Shown piece after piece: positions 1 to 8,603 of a stretch of 56,705 nt of DNA. This DNA is from Ameyamaea chiangmaiensis (GTDB lineage: Bacteria; Pseudomonadota; Alphaproteobacteria; Acetobacterales; Acetobacteraceae). The stretch lies in contig NZ_BAPT01000012.1 of the NCBI RefSeq assembly GCF_025995235.1, positions 1-56,705 of the forward strand, read 5' to 3'. A program made the position numbers and the translations under genes. Each line of letters opens with the position of its first letter. Positions within the stretch are counted from its first letter, which is position 1. Under the pieces are notes generated by a model. It was not told the origin of the DNA and did not search any database. It saw only the letters and a program-made list of their open reading frames with translations.

Positions 1-543
1 TACGGAGGCCAACATGCGTCTGCGGATCAGTCCACTAACCGGACGGATGAGATACCAGTAGGGTGCGAAATGCCGTCGCGTCGTGGGCGTTGGGCAGAAG
101 ACCTTTGTCTCGGTTGTCAGACGACTTGTCCTGCGCGTGAGAGGATGGAGCGTGTAGGACAACACAAGCTTGCAGGCGTCCTGAAGCGCGCAGGTCCGGA
201 AATCCTCCGCCGAGTGGCACGGTATCAATCCGTAATCGGCTTTCCAGAACGCACCGACCAGTCCGAAAGCGAGGGCGGTGTCCCCCTTGCGTCCCAGAAA
301 GGTGAAATCGTCCCGGTCGAAGGGCGGCCGGCTCGTTCGTCCTGACAGCCGTGAGGGCAACTCCCGTAATCCTATGGCGAGACGGACGAGTGGGTCATCT
401 TTCAGCCGGTAGTCCATAGCGCAATCAAGGATAAGCCCGGCCGGCGCTGCGATATCGATTTTGTGTTGCTCGTGAAAGTCCGCCCGAGGCAGAAATGCCT
501 CAATCCAGTTTACGGCTGACATCGGAGAGGCGTCGCGTGTCAT
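1..543 (-). CDS. SRPBCC-like conserved hypothetical protein, 3' end outside window
   Basis: An open frame on the minus strand starts at 543 (ATG overlapping the TGA of the upstream GST as ATGA) and runs off the left edge without a stop, so it is partial. About 181 residues are visible. The middle part has a hydrophobic stretch around LAFGLVGAFW, and the C-terminal visible part carries the pattern LTTETKVFCPTP...YWYLIRPVSGLIRRRML, which I associate with uncharacterised SRPBCC/START-like proteins of bacteria (strands of a lipid-binding-type fold ending in an amphipathic helix). A second in-frame ATG lies at 522. The stop-start overlap suggests translational coupling with the GST. No function can be assigned; the family placement is from memory of the C-terminal pattern. 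Confidence 0.6.
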   Translation of the reverse strand, partial: MTRDASPMSAVNWIEAFLPRADFHEQHKIDIAAPAGLILDCAMDYRLKDDPLVRLAIGLRELPSRLSGRTSRPPFDRDDFTFLGRKGDTALAFGLVGAFWKADYGLIPCHSAEDFRTCALQDACKLVLSYTLHPLTRRTSRLTTETKVFCPTPTTRRHFAPYWYLIRPVSGLIRRRMLASV

Positions 544-1139
544 CCCCGAATTCCTGGCATCGGCGTGAACTTCGGCAAGGCGCGAACGCGGTCGAGCCAT
601 CCTGTGAGCGAGGGAAAGGGGGCAAGGTCGATGCCGCCTTCATGCGCCAACGCAAGATAGGGAAACAGCGCACAGTCGGCGATGGTCGGATGGCCGATCG
701 CGAACCACTCATGCGTGCTTAGGTGCTGGTCCAGCAGCGGCAGAAGCCGCTGCGTGACGAGAAGCGCCCGCTCGATCGCGAGATCGTAGCCGAATTTCCG
801 GATCAGGCGGGCGGCATTGGGACCGTCACGAACCTCGCTCGCGGCGATGCACAGCCATTGCACGATCTCTGCCTGGGATGTCGGGTCTTCGGGCCACCAC
901 GTTCTATCCCGGAGTTGGCCCGCCAGATACACGAGGATTGCCTGGGAATCCCGCAACGCGGTCTTTCCATCGACCAGAACGGGCACCTCCTGAAACGGAT
1001 TCAGCGCCGTGAAACTGGGAGTATGGTGCTCGCCAGCCGCGAGGTCGACAGGAATGAGTTCAAGGTCAATGCCCGTCAGGGCCGCGAACAGCCGGACCTT
1101 GTAGCAATTGCCGGAGAGGACAAGATCGTAGAGTTTCAT
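540..1139 (-). CDS. Glutathione S-transferase family protein
   Basis: The protein has about 200 residues, the usual cytosolic GST length. The N-terminal thioredoxin-like half begins MKLYDLVLSGNCYKVRLF and contains the substrate-binding loop NPFQEVPVLVDG followed by the DSQAIL glutathione gamma-glutamyl contact motif. The C-terminal helical half has the HPTIADCALFPYL element equivalent to the GST N-capping box. The frame is open further upstream, but the start at 1139 has an AGAGG element 7 nt upstream and matches the family N-terminus. It is expected to conjugate or reduce electrophiles with glutathione in the cytoplasm. It is divergent from the GntR gene at 1344, which is the obvious candidate regulator, and overlaps the next gene by ATGA. 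Confidence 0.9.
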   Translation of the reverse strand: MKLYDLVLSGNCYKVRLFAALTGIDLELIPVDLAAGEHHTPSFTALNPFQEVPVLVDGKTALRDSQAILVYLAGQLRDRTWWPEDPTSQAEIVQWLCIAASEVRDGPNAARLIRKFGYDLAIERALLVTQRLLPLLDQHLSTHEWFAIGHPTIADCALFPYLALAHEGGIDLAPFPSLTGWLDRVRALPKFTPMPGIRG

Positions 1140-1343
1140 AAGGACCTCTCGTGACCGTAGGAGGGAGATACGGCGGTTTTTGTGGGGAATCAGAATGTCC
1201 TGACTCTTTATCCTGTCGTCGTCTGGAGCCTCCGTGACGGTTATCAGTATATCGCCGATCCTATCGTGCAAAGGTCGTATGCCGGCCCACGATAATGACA
1301 TTCAGACATGGGATGATCCGCTCAAACAGGCTATGCTGCGCAC

Positions 1344-2102
1344 ATGACGGCTCCGATCTCCCTTTCACGCCTGCCGCGTCCTTCCCTGGTCGATGCGGCG
1401 CTTGCCGCGATGCGTGAGCGAATCGCATCCGGTGACTGGCCCGTTGGCCAGCGCATTCCCAAGGAGACAGAACTGGCCGAAATGCTCCAGATCGGCCGCA
1501 ACACCGTGCGCGAAGCGGTGCGCGTGTTGTCTCATGCCGGCATGATCGAGGTGCGTCAGGGCGACGGGACCTACGTGCGTGCCTTGCATGAACCCGCAAC
1601 GATTATGGCGCAGGTCAGTCATACCAGCCTGCGCGATCATTTCGAGTTGCGTGTGATGCTGGAGACGGAATCCGCGCGTCTGGCAGCGCTCCGCCGGACA
1701 GCGCGGGACATCCGTAGAATGGGGGCAGCCCTGAAGGCGCGTGGCGAACGGAGTTCCTCCAGCGACCTCGCCCGCTTTCTGGACCTGGATGCTTCCTTCC
1801 ATCTGGCCGTCGCGGAGGCCAGTCACAACGATGCGCTGATCCCTCTCTATCGCTATTTTCTGGATGCGGCGCGCGAAGCCGCTCTTTCTGCCCTCGTTGA
1901 GCATGGAGTCACCGAGCCGAAGCTGGAGCTTCACGAACGGCTGTTCCAGGCGATCGAAGCGGGGGATGCACCGCGGGCAGTGAGGGCGGCACGGGCTATC
2001 CTCCAGCCATTGATCGCGGCCTTTACTGACGGCAAATCTCTTGGCACGGCTGCGGCTCGCAGCGTTCGCAAGCGGGCGGCACAGGAGCGTCATAAAGCCT
2101 GA
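1344..2102 (+). CDS. GntR-family transcriptional regulator (FadR/FCD subfamily)
   Basis: This 252-residue regulator has an N-terminal winged helix (about 13-75) with the GntR signature ...GDWPVGQRIPKETELAEMLQIGRNTVREAVRVL and wing ...GMIEVRQGDGTYV. A C-terminal all-helical FCD ligand-binding domain (about 95-220) follows, with the FHLAVAEASHNDAL motif whose histidine usually helps bind a metal in the pocket. Ligand unknown. It lies divergent from the GST/SRPBCC-like pair with about 200 bp between them, so it probably controls that pair and itself. Its 3' end overlaps the convergent LysR gene by 13 bp. The upstream ribosome-binding sequence is weak. Confidence 0.92.
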   Translation: MTAPISLSRLPRPSLVDAALAAMRERIASGDWPVGQRIPKETELAEMLQIGRNTVREAVRVLSHAGMIEVRQGDGTYVRALHEPATIMAQVSHTSLRDHFELRVMLETESARLAALRRTARDIRRMGAALKARGERSSSSDLARFLDLDASFHLAVAEASHNDALIPLYRYFLDAAREAALSALVEHGVTEPKLELHERLFQAIEAGDAPRAVRAARAILQPLIAAFTDGKSLGTAAARSVRKRAAQERHKA

Positions 2103-3043
2103 GCGGTCTCTGGCTTTATGATCGGGGCGCGAGGGCTCATGACACGCAGGACCGTGCGTCGCAGCCATTGATGGACCTGGTCAGTGTCGTGTCGGGGATG
2201 CCAGGCCTGGAAGATCGTCACCGGCTCCAGATCGAGCGGGAGAGGAAATCCATAAAGACCCAGTCGATCGAGCATCGCTGCATCGGTCAGGATATCCGGT
2301 GCCGGGAGAATCAGATCGGTCTGTGACAGCCCTTGCAGCGCGGCATAGAAGGAGGTCAGCAACAGCGCGACAGTGCGCTCAAGCCCATACTGATCGGCAA
2401 GGACCTCGTCGATCGGTCCCCGTCGCCTCCCTCGGCGCGAGACGGCGATGTGCTCGTAGGCTACCAGCGCCTGTGGTGTGATCTTTCCCAGCAGGATCGG
2501 ATGACCGGCCCGCACGACCCCGCGAAAGCGGCTCTCGAATAGGGTCTGGCGCATGATTTCGGGCCGTAGGAGCGCCGTGGCGCCGATATAGAGATCGATC
2601 CCGCCCTGCCGCAGAAAATCGCTGTCGTCGCTGTTCGACTCCGCTGTGAAAATTAGCGTGGTGTCCGGGCAGTCGGCACGCAGGGCGCGCAGCAGCGCCT
2701 CGGCGTAGGAGCCGATCACCACGTCGGCTGCCCGGATACGGAAGGTCGGCGTCAGGCCGGTGAAATCCAGGGCATGCCGTGGACGATACAGATCGCTGAT
2801 CGCCGAGAGGATCTGGCTGACGCGCGGCTGCATCTGCAGGGCACGCGGTGTTGGCACCATATGCCGACCCGATTGCACCAGAATGGCATCGTGGAAGGTC
2901 TCGCGCAGGCGGGACAGGGTGCGGCTCATGGTCGCGGCACTGACCTGCAGCCTCTCGGCCGCGCCGGTAACGCTCGATTCCTCGACCAGCACGTTCATAG
3001 CCTGAAGAAGGTTGAGATCGTAGCCGTGCGCCACATGTGCCAT
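2090..3043 (-). CDS. LysR-family transcriptional regulator
   Basis: This 317-residue protein has an N-terminal winged helix (about 8-66: DLNLLQAMNVLVEESSVTGAAERLQVSAATMSRTLSRLRE, with NodD-like spacing) and a C-terminal periplasmic-binding-protein-like effector domain (about 95-300). A good Shine-Dalgarno (AAGGAAG) precedes the ATG at 3043. It is divergent from the MFS/HlyD/NodT efflux operon that begins at 3298, the classic arrangement for a LysR regulator that controls an adjacent drug-export operon and itself. Two near-palindromic 15-bp sites in the intergenic region (3106-3120 and 3235-3249) are candidate binding sites. Confidence 0.93.
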   Translation of the reverse strand: MAHVAHGYDLNLLQAMNVLVEESSVTGAAERLQVSAATMSRTLSRLRETFHDAILVQSGRHMVPTPRALQMQPRVSQILSAISDLYRPRHALDFTGLTPTFRIRAADVVIGSYAEALLRALRADCPDTTLIFTAESNSDDSDFLRQGGIDLYIGATALLRPEIMRQTLFESRFRGVVRAGHPILLGKITPQALVAYEHIAVSRRGRRRGPIDEVLADQYGLERTVALLLTSFYAALQGLSQTDLILPAPDILTDAAMLDRLGLYGFPLPLDLEPVTIFQAWHPRHDTDQVHQWLRRTVLRVMSPRAPIIKPETAQAL

Positions 3044-3105
3044 CGGGTCTTCCTTATATCCTGCATATCCTGCGAATCAGGCACGGGAATGGCTGATAAA
3101 CACCC

Positions 3106-3249
3106 AATCATAGGATGAATGTGTCGCCAAGAGCCTCTGCCAACGCTGACAGAGACATCATGTCGTCGCAACCGGAATCTGACATCCGACCGTTTCATAT
3201 CTGCTTCCAGACGATTTCATAATTGAGCGTTCCCAAACATAGGATGTTT
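3106..3249. promoter_or_regulatory. Two candidate LysR operators between divergent regulator and efflux genes
   Basis: AAACATAGGATGTTT at 3235-3249 is a perfect inverted repeat (AAACAT/ATGTTT around AGG). AATCATAGGATGAAT at 3106-3120 is the same element with one arm mismatch. They are 129 bp apart centre to centre, in the gap between the LysR start (3043) and the MFS start (3298). A LysR tetramer bending DNA between two such sites would be typical. Assignment to this regulator is inference. Confidence 0.5.
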
Positions 3250-3297
3250 CTTCAAGACTGCCGACACGAGATCAAACGATTCTGTTGCGAGGTGCCT

Positions 3298-4959
3298 ATG
3301 GACCACGCTGATGCGCTGACACGTCCGCGCCGCGAAGTGCTGCCCGCGCCCGTGTCTATGCAACCGGAACCACCTCCGGCGCCGCCGAAGGCGGCGGTGT
3401 TCGGTCCGCGCCTGGCGACGGGGCTGGCGGGCGTGCTGCTGGCAGTCCTGCTGGCGGGGTTCAACGAGCACACGACCGAGGCTGGGCTCGCCGATATCCG
3501 GGGCGCATTCCATCTCGGGCATGACGAGGGGACCTGGATCACCGCCCTGTTCGAGGCGTTCAACATCGCTGCGATGGCGTTCGCTCCCTGGTGTTCGGTG
3601 ACGTTCTCCATCCGACGCCTGACGATCGCGATGACGGGGCTAGTGGGCGTGCTGGGCACGGCGGCCCCCTTCATGCCGAACCTGTCGTCTCTTCTTCTGC
3701 TGCGCTGCGTGCAGGGATTGGCTTGCGGTAGCCTGCCGCCAATGCTGATGACGGTCGCGCTGCGCTTCCTGCCGCCCAATATCAAGATCTACGGTCTGGG
3801 CGCCTATGCTCTGACCGCGACTTTCGGGCCGAATATTGGCGGCGCGCCGCTGGCGGGATTCTGGTTCGAGTATGTCGGCTGGCCGTTCCTGTTCTGGCAG
3901 ATCGTGCCGCTGTGCCTGATCTCGATGGTGTGCGTGGCATGGGGCTTGCCACAGGATCCGATCCGGTTGGAGCGTTTCCGTCAGTTCGACTGGCGCGGCC
4001 TGCTGACCGGGTTGCCCGCGATCTGCATGCTGGTGATTGCCCTCGAACAGGGCGACCGGCTGGACTGGTTTCGTTCGCCGTTGATTACCCACCTCTTCTT
4101 CGGCGGCGGGTTCCTGTTCGTGCTCTTCATCGTCAATGAATGGTTCCATCCGGTGCCGTTCTTCCGCATCCAGTTGCTCAAGCAGCGCAACGTGACGGAT
4201 GCACTGCTGACGCTGGCAGCGGTTCTGGTATTGGGGGCGGTCACGGCGGAAATCCCTGCGGTCTATCTGGAGGAGGTGCGTGGCTATCGCCCGATCCAGA
4301 TCGCGCCGGTCATGCTGATCCTCGCGGTACCACAAGTGCTCGCGCTGCCGCTGGTCTCGGCCTTGTGCAATATCCGCCGGGTGGATTGCCGTCATGTGCT
4401 GATGGCAGGCCTTGCGATTCAGGGGCTGTCCTATTTCCTAGGCACCTGGATCGATGCTGACTGGGTGCGCGAGAACTTCTATGTCATGCAGCTCCTGCAG
4501 GTGGCCAGCGAACCGATGATGGTCATCGCGATCCTCATGCTGGCGACGATGGGCCTGGGCCCGGCCGATGGACCGTTCATCTCGGGCATGTTCAACATGA
4601 CCAAGGGAGTGGCCAATGCCATCGCGGCGGGCGTCATTTCGGCCCTGCTGCGTCGGCGCGAGCAATTCCATTCCACCATGCTGCTCGACACCTATGGCAC
4701 CAACCATACCGCGTTGCAGTCCTGGGGCGACCCGGCGCAGGCGCTGCTGGCGCCACACATCGCGGATCCGGCCCGGTTGGACTGGAACATGGCCGTCCTG
4801 CTGCACGGCGAGGCGTCTGAGCAGGCGCTCATTCTGGCCTGTGCCGATATCTACACGATCATGATCGGCGTCTGCGCCGCCCTGTTCATGCTCAATCTGG
4901 TTCTGCCGCAACGGGTCTATCCGCCCCGCGCGCCGTCCACCTCCGCTCCTGCACGCTGA
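3298..4959 (+). CDS. DHA2-family MFS drug efflux transporter (EmrB-like)
   Basis: The start at ATG 3298 (preceded by GAGG) gives 553 residues; the frame is open from 3223. After a cytoplasmic Pro-rich tail the protein has about 14 hydrophobic segments, as in the DHA2 (EmrB/QacA) drug:H+ antiporters. The EmrB-like N-terminus (LADIRGAFHLGHDEGTWITALFEAFN) is followed by the loop/TM pattern PFMPNLSSLLLLRCVQGLACGSLPPMLMT, equivalent to the MFS motif C region. It works in the inner membrane with the HlyD adaptor (5213) and the NodT channel (6300) to expel toxic organic compounds across both membranes. Substrate unknown. Probably induced through the divergent LysR. Confidence 0.92.
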   Translation: MDHADALTRPRREVLPAPVSMQPEPPPAPPKAAVFGPRLATGLAGVLLAVLLAGFNEHTTEAGLADIRGAFHLGHDEGTWITALFEAFNIAAMAFAPWCSVTFSIRRLTIAMTGLVGVLGTAAPFMPNLSSLLLLRCVQGLACGSLPPMLMTVALRFLPPNIKIYGLGAYALTATFGPNIGGAPLAGFWFEYVGWPFLFWQIVPLCLISMVCVAWGLPQDPIRLERFRQFDWRGLLTGLPAICMLVIALEQGDRLDWFRSPLITHLFFGGGFLFVLFIVNEWFHPVPFFRIQLLKQRNVTDALLTLAAVLVLGAVTAEIPAVYLEEVRGYRPIQIAPVMLILAVPQVLALPLVSALCNIRRVDCRHVLMAGLAIQGLSYFLGTWIDADWVRENFYVMQLLQVASEPMMVIAILMLATMGLGPADGPFISGMFNMTKGVANAIAAGVISALLRRREQFHSTMLLDTYGTNHTALQSWGDPAQALLAPHIADPARLDWNMAVLLHGEASEQALILACADIYTIMIGVCAALFMLNLVLPQRVYPPRAPSTSAPAR

Positions 4960-4973
4960 CGGGGACGGACAGT

Positions 4974-5153
4974 ATGTCATGTGAGAAGAATATGAAGACC
5001 AGTTCGTATCGGGATACGCGCCGCGTGCAGCATCCAAACATCCTATCATCGGATCAAATAGGCAACGCGACCGCACTGAGGTGGACGCTGCGCGACCGCA
5101 TCGAGGGCTACTTCGTGGCCCTCGTCGTAACAATCTACCTGAAGCTGACCTGA
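4974..5153 (+). CDS. Possible small single-span membrane protein
   Basis: An uninterrupted 59-codon frame lies between the MFS and HlyD genes. The first half is charged and the last 20 residues (IEGYFVALVVTIYLKLT at the C-terminus) form one hydrophobic segment that could span the membrane. A weak purine-rich stretch (GGGGACGGAC) precedes the first ATG; a second in-frame ATG at 4992 follows GAGAAGA. Small membrane subunits occur in some efflux operons (AaeX/DUF1656 type), but I do not recognise this one as a member. It also contains the third CATAGGATG-like site, so the stretch may be regulatory rather than coding. Confidence 0.35.
   Translation: MSCEKNMKTSSYRDTRRVQHPNILSSDQIGNATALRWTLRDRIEGYFVALVVTIYLKLT
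5036..5050 (-). promoter_or_regulatory. Third copy of the candidate LysR site, upstream of the HlyD gene
   Basis: Read on the minus strand the sequence is GATGATAGGATGTTT, which matches the two sites near 3106 and 3235 in the ATAGGATG core and one complete arm. It lies about 165 bp upstream of the HlyD gene and might allow separate control of the adaptor/channel genes. One arm is degenerate, so support is weaker than for the other two. Confidence 0.35.
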
Positions 5154-5212
5154 CGGTCCCGCGCAATCCGCGACAAACGACGCGGCCGCCGGGGTCGCTA
5201 GAGGGAATATTC

Positions 5213-6289
5213 ATGAACGGAACAACGAAGGCGCTGCTGCTGGCGGCCGGCGTGGTGGTGCTGGGGGCGGCGGCATGGGGCGGCGACCGCCTTGTGCTCG
5301 GAGACGGCGTGCGGATCGAGACCAACGACGCCTATGTGTCGGCCTATTCCTCGGTCGTCGCCCCCAAGGTCGGCGGCCGGATTGATGCGGTCATGGCGCA
5401 GGACAACGAGCAGGTTCGCAAGGGCGAGGTGCTGGCCCATATCGAGGATGACGACTACCGCGCTGTGCTCAAGGTGGCCCAGGGCAATGTGGTCGCCGCG
5501 CGTGCCGACATCGCCAACTTGCAGGCTACGCTGATCCGGCAGGATTCGCTCATTGCCGGCGCCCGGGCCGCCGTGCTGGCCGACGACGCGCAACTCGCTT
5601 TCGCGCAGCAGGATGAGGCCCGGTACCGTAATCTTGCGGCCGGCGGTGCCGGCACAATGGAGCAGCGCCAGCGTACGGCGGCGCAGACCCGCGAGGCTAC
5701 GGCCGCGAAAGTCCGCGACGAGGCGAGCGTGCAGGCCGCGACCCAGGAAAAGGATGTGCTCGCCGCCCAGATCGCGCGTGCCAGGGGCAACCTGACCCGC
5801 GCCGAAGGTGAGGAACAGCGGGCGGAACTGGATCTGTCCTATTGCACCATCCCGGCCCCGGTGGACGGCGTGGTCGGCGCGCGTGGCGTGCGTGTGGGCA
5901 ACTACGTTAATCCCGGCAGTGCGCTGATGGCGGTCACCCCGGTCCAGGATGCGTTCGTGGTCGCCCATTTCCAGGAGACGCAACTCACGCACGTTCTGCC
6001 GGGGCAGAAGGCGACGGTCTGGGTCGACACGTTCCCGGGTCAGCCGCTCCGTGCCCACGTCGACAGCATCCCGCCTGCGACCGGCGTCGCGTTCGCGCCG
6101 ATCCAGCCGGATAATGCGACCGGCAACTTCACCAAGGTGGTCCAGCGTCTGCCGGTGCGCATTACCTTCGATCCGGGGCAGCCTCTGGCGGCGCGGGTCC
6201 GGGTGGGGATGTCGGTCGAGGTGGCGGTTGATACGGCATCGCGCCCGGAAGGTCCGAAGGCGGGCGACCCCCGCTATGCGTGGCGGTGA
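5213..6289 (+). CDS. HlyD/EmrA-family periplasmic adaptor
   Basis: Chosen start ATG 5213 (GAGGGA upstream) gives 358 residues. There is one N-terminal transmembrane segment (TKALLLAAGVVVLGAAAW), then a lipoyl half-domain (NDAYVSAYSSVVAPKVGGRIDAVMAQDNEQVRKGEVLAHIEDDDY), a long alpha-helical hairpin (about 85-200, rich in Ala/Gln/Arg), the second lipoyl half (CTIPAPVDGVVGARGVRVGNYVNPGSALMAVTP) and a beta-barrel domain. This is the membrane-fusion protein linking the DHA2 pump to the NodT channel. It follows the MFS gene on the same strand and is followed after 10 bp by the channel gene. Confidence 0.92.
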   Translation: MNGTTKALLLAAGVVVLGAAAWGGDRLVLGDGVRIETNDAYVSAYSSVVAPKVGGRIDAVMAQDNEQVRKGEVLAHIEDDDYRAVLKVAQGNVVAARADIANLQATLIRQDSLIAGARAAVLADDAQLAFAQQDEARYRNLAAGGAGTMEQRQRTAAQTREATAAKVRDEASVQAATQEKDVLAAQIARARGNLTRAEGEEQRAELDLSYCTIPAPVDGVVGARGVRVGNYVNPGSALMAVTPVQDAFVVAHFQETQLTHVLPGQKATVWVDTFPGQPLRAHVDSIPPATGVAFAPIQPDNATGNFTKVVQRLPVRITFDPGQPLAARVRVGMSVEVAVDTASRPEGPKAGDPRYAWR

Positions 6290-6299
6290 GGGGCGGATC

Positions 6300-7865
6300 A
6301 TGATCACACGCCTTAACCGCCAGATGCTCGCTCTGACGAGCATGCTCCTGCTTAGCGCCTGCACGGTCGGTCCGGACTATCACAAGCCCGATCTCGCCAG
6401 CGTGCCGCACTGGCATCGCGGCCTGCCGGATGCCGAAAGCCATCCCGAGGAAAGCCCCGCCGATCCGCAATGGTGGACGATCTATCGCGATCCGGTGCTG
6501 ACCGCGCTGGAACAGCAGGTCGCGTCCGCCAATCTGGATCTGCGCGCGAGCGCCTATCGTCTGGCGGAGAGCCTGGCCGAGCGGCGGATTGCGAGCGCGG
6601 CACAGTTCCCACATGTGGAGGGGAATGCCTCCTATGCACGCGAGCGGGCCAGCACCAACGGTATCCTCGGCCTGCTTGGCACGCTGGAGCGCGCCGGCGC
6701 GGGCGATGTCGCCAGCGGCGCGCAGGGCTTCGGCCCTGTGGCCGTGCCGGGCACGGTCGGCAATCCGTCCTTCAACCTGCCGCAATACGGCATGAGCGCG
6801 TCATGGGAGGTCGATCTCTGGGGTCATGTCCGGCGCCAGGTCGAGGCCGCCAACGCGGCGGTCAAGGCGACGCAGGACATGCAGCGGGATGTCCTGGTCT
6901 CGCTGATGGCCGAGACCGCGCAGGATTATCTCGATCTGCGTGGCGTGCAGGCGCAGATCGCCATCGTCGGCCGCAATATCGACACTGCCCGGCACAGCGT
7001 TGTCCTGACGGGCCTGCGCTTTGCGCAAGGTGCCTCCACCCAACTGGACGTAGCGGACTCGCGCGGACAGCTCAGCGAATTCCAGTCGCGCCTGCCGATC
7101 CTGCAGAGCCAGGAAGTGCATCTGATCAACGCGCTGAGCTTTCTGGTGGCACGCGAGCCGGGTGCGCTCCGGGCGCAGCTCGCCACGCCGGCCCCGATTC
7201 CGCCGGTACCCGATGCGGTGCCCGTCGGCCTGCCGTCGGAACTGGCGGAGCGTCGGCCCGATATTCGGATGGCCGAGGAGCAGTTGCATGTCGCCACCGC
7301 CAGCATCGGTGTGGCCGTGGCGGATTTCTTTCCGCGCGTGACGCTCTCCGGCAGCCTCGACGTGCAAGCGCTGCAGTTCAGCGGGCTCGGGTCCTGGGCG
7401 TCGCGGCAATACGGGTTCGGCCCGACCATGACGCTGCCTCTGTTCGAGGGTGGTCGCCTGACCGGGCAATTGCGTCTGCGCCGGGCGCAGCAGAAGGAAG
7501 CGGCGATCACCCTGCAGCGCACCATCCTCAAGGCATGGCAGGAGATCGACGACGCAATGGCCGATTTCTCCGCCGCCCAGCAGCAGCGCGACCGCCTGAA
7601 GGAGACAGTGGCCCAGAACGAGACGGCCGTACGTCTGGCCCAGCAGCAATACGTGCAGGGGGCGTCGGATTTCCTGAACGTGCTGACCTTGCAGAACGCG
7701 CTTCTGGCCAGCCAGAACCAGCTCGTGCGGTCGACGACGGCAGTTTCGGTCTCGGTGGCCCGCCTGTATCGCGCGCTCGGCGGTGGCTGGGAGGCGCGCT
7801 ATCCGGTCGCGACGGCCCAGCGGGCGGCCATCCGGCAAGAGGGGCGGGGAGGTCGACAAGGATGA
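6300..7865 (+). CDS. NodT-family outer membrane efflux lipoprotein
   Basis: This 521-residue protein has a lipoprotein signal peptide ending in the lipobox LLSAC (Cys21), then TVGPDYHKP, the usual start of NodT/OprM-type factors. Two outer-membrane-efflux repeats follow, each with the long helical hairpin; the second is marked by LAERRPDIRMAEEQLHVATASIGVAVADFFPRVTLSGSL and by LPLFEGGRL. It forms the trimeric outer-membrane channel for the MFS/HlyD pair. The start at 6300 is 10 bp after the adaptor stop. Its stop overlaps the next ATG (ATGA at 7862), so the pirin-like gene is translationally coupled to it. Confidence 0.93.
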   Translation: MITRLNRQMLALTSMLLLSACTVGPDYHKPDLASVPHWHRGLPDAESHPEESPADPQWWTIYRDPVLTALEQQVASANLDLRASAYRLAESLAERRIASAAQFPHVEGNASYARERASTNGILGLLGTLERAGAGDVASGAQGFGPVAVPGTVGNPSFNLPQYGMSASWEVDLWGHVRRQVEAANAAVKATQDMQRDVLVSLMAETAQDYLDLRGVQAQIAIVGRNIDTARHSVVLTGLRFAQGASTQLDVADSRGQLSEFQSRLPILQSQEVHLINALSFLVAREPGALRAQLATPAPIPPVPDAVPVGLPSELAERRPDIRMAEEQLHVATASIGVAVADFFPRVTLSGSLDVQALQFSGLGSWASRQYGFGPTMTLPLFEGGRLTGQLRLRRAQQKEAAITLQRTILKAWQEIDDAMADFSAAQQQRDRLKETVAQNETAVRLAQQQYVQGASDFLNVLTLQNALLASQNQLVRSTTAVSVSVARLYRALGGGWEARYPVATAQRAAIRQEGRGGRQG

Positions 7866-8587
7866 TCAAGGTGCTGCTGCCCTCCGAGTTGGGGCATCTG
7901 GTCCAGGATGGCGTCAAGCTCGACTGTCATTTCGCGTTTCGGAACTACGTTTACCCCGCTCCCTCACATTGGGGGCGACTCCGGGTGCTCAACCGGATCG
8001 AACTGGAGGCCGATGCCGCCTTCAGGCTGGACCATGAAAGGGCGGTCGAGATCGTGACTCTGGTCCTGGATGGCATCGTCGTGGCGCTGGTGGATGGTCT
8101 TGGCGACAGCCTGTTGAAGCCGGGCGATTGTCATGTTGTCAGTGCTGGCGATGGCGTGGCCCTGGCAACGTGGAAAACCGGCGGCGCGCCGGCGACGGTG
8201 CTTCAGCTCTGGCTGGCGCCCGAAGAAGAGGGCGGCGCCCCGCAAATCGGCCTGCGCCGCAGTGAGGATCGCTTCGGGCATCAGCATGCCCTGCTGGCCA
8301 GCGGCTTTCCCGCCGACGATCCGGAGGAAACGGATCAGGGGCGGTCGGGTGACCCGCTGCCGCTAAAGGCCCGTGCCCGCGTGCTTCGGCTCACGCTCCC
8401 GGCCGGCGAACAGGCCGTCGTCCCCACCTATGCGGACCGCTGTGTCTATGCTCTCGTCGCAGAGGGACGCTTGGAAATCCTTGGGCACAACGCCGATGCG
8501 GGTTGCGGTATCGCGGTTACCGGATTCGAAACGATCCACGTGCATGCGCTCGAACCCTCGACTCTTATCGTCTGCGATTCCGACTGA
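7862..8587 (+). CDS. Pirin-like cupin protein with altered metal site
   Basis: This 241-residue protein has the two-cupin layout of pirins: CHFAFRNYVYP...GRLRVLNRIELEADAAF, then the AVEIVTLVLDG strand, PGDCHVVSAGDGVAL, and LQLWLAPEE. Canonical pirins have an H-x-H pair before the EIxT strand and a histidine after the AGxG turn. Here the positions read LDHERAVEI and AGDGVALATW, so at most one ligand histidine is kept. It may therefore not bind metal or have quercetinase activity. ATGA overlap with the NodT gene places it last in the efflux operon, though its role there is unknown. Confidence 0.8.
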   Translation: MIKVLLPSELGHLVQDGVKLDCHFAFRNYVYPAPSHWGRLRVLNRIELEADAAFRLDHERAVEIVTLVLDGIVVALVDGLGDSLLKPGDCHVVSAGDGVALATWKTGGAPATVLQLWLAPEEEGGAPQIGLRRSEDRFGHQHALLASGFPADDPEETDQGRSGDPLPLKARARVLRLTLPAGEQAVVPTYADRCVYALVAEGRLEILGHNADAGCGIAVTGFETIHVHALEPSTLIVCDSD

Positions 8588-8603
8588 GCGAAAGGAGACA
8601 CGC

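Noticed and set aside
6470..7861. Long plus-strand frame upstream of and continuous with the pirin-like gene
   Set aside because: It overlaps the NodT gene in another frame and has no family features before residue 465; only the part from 7862 is a real gene.
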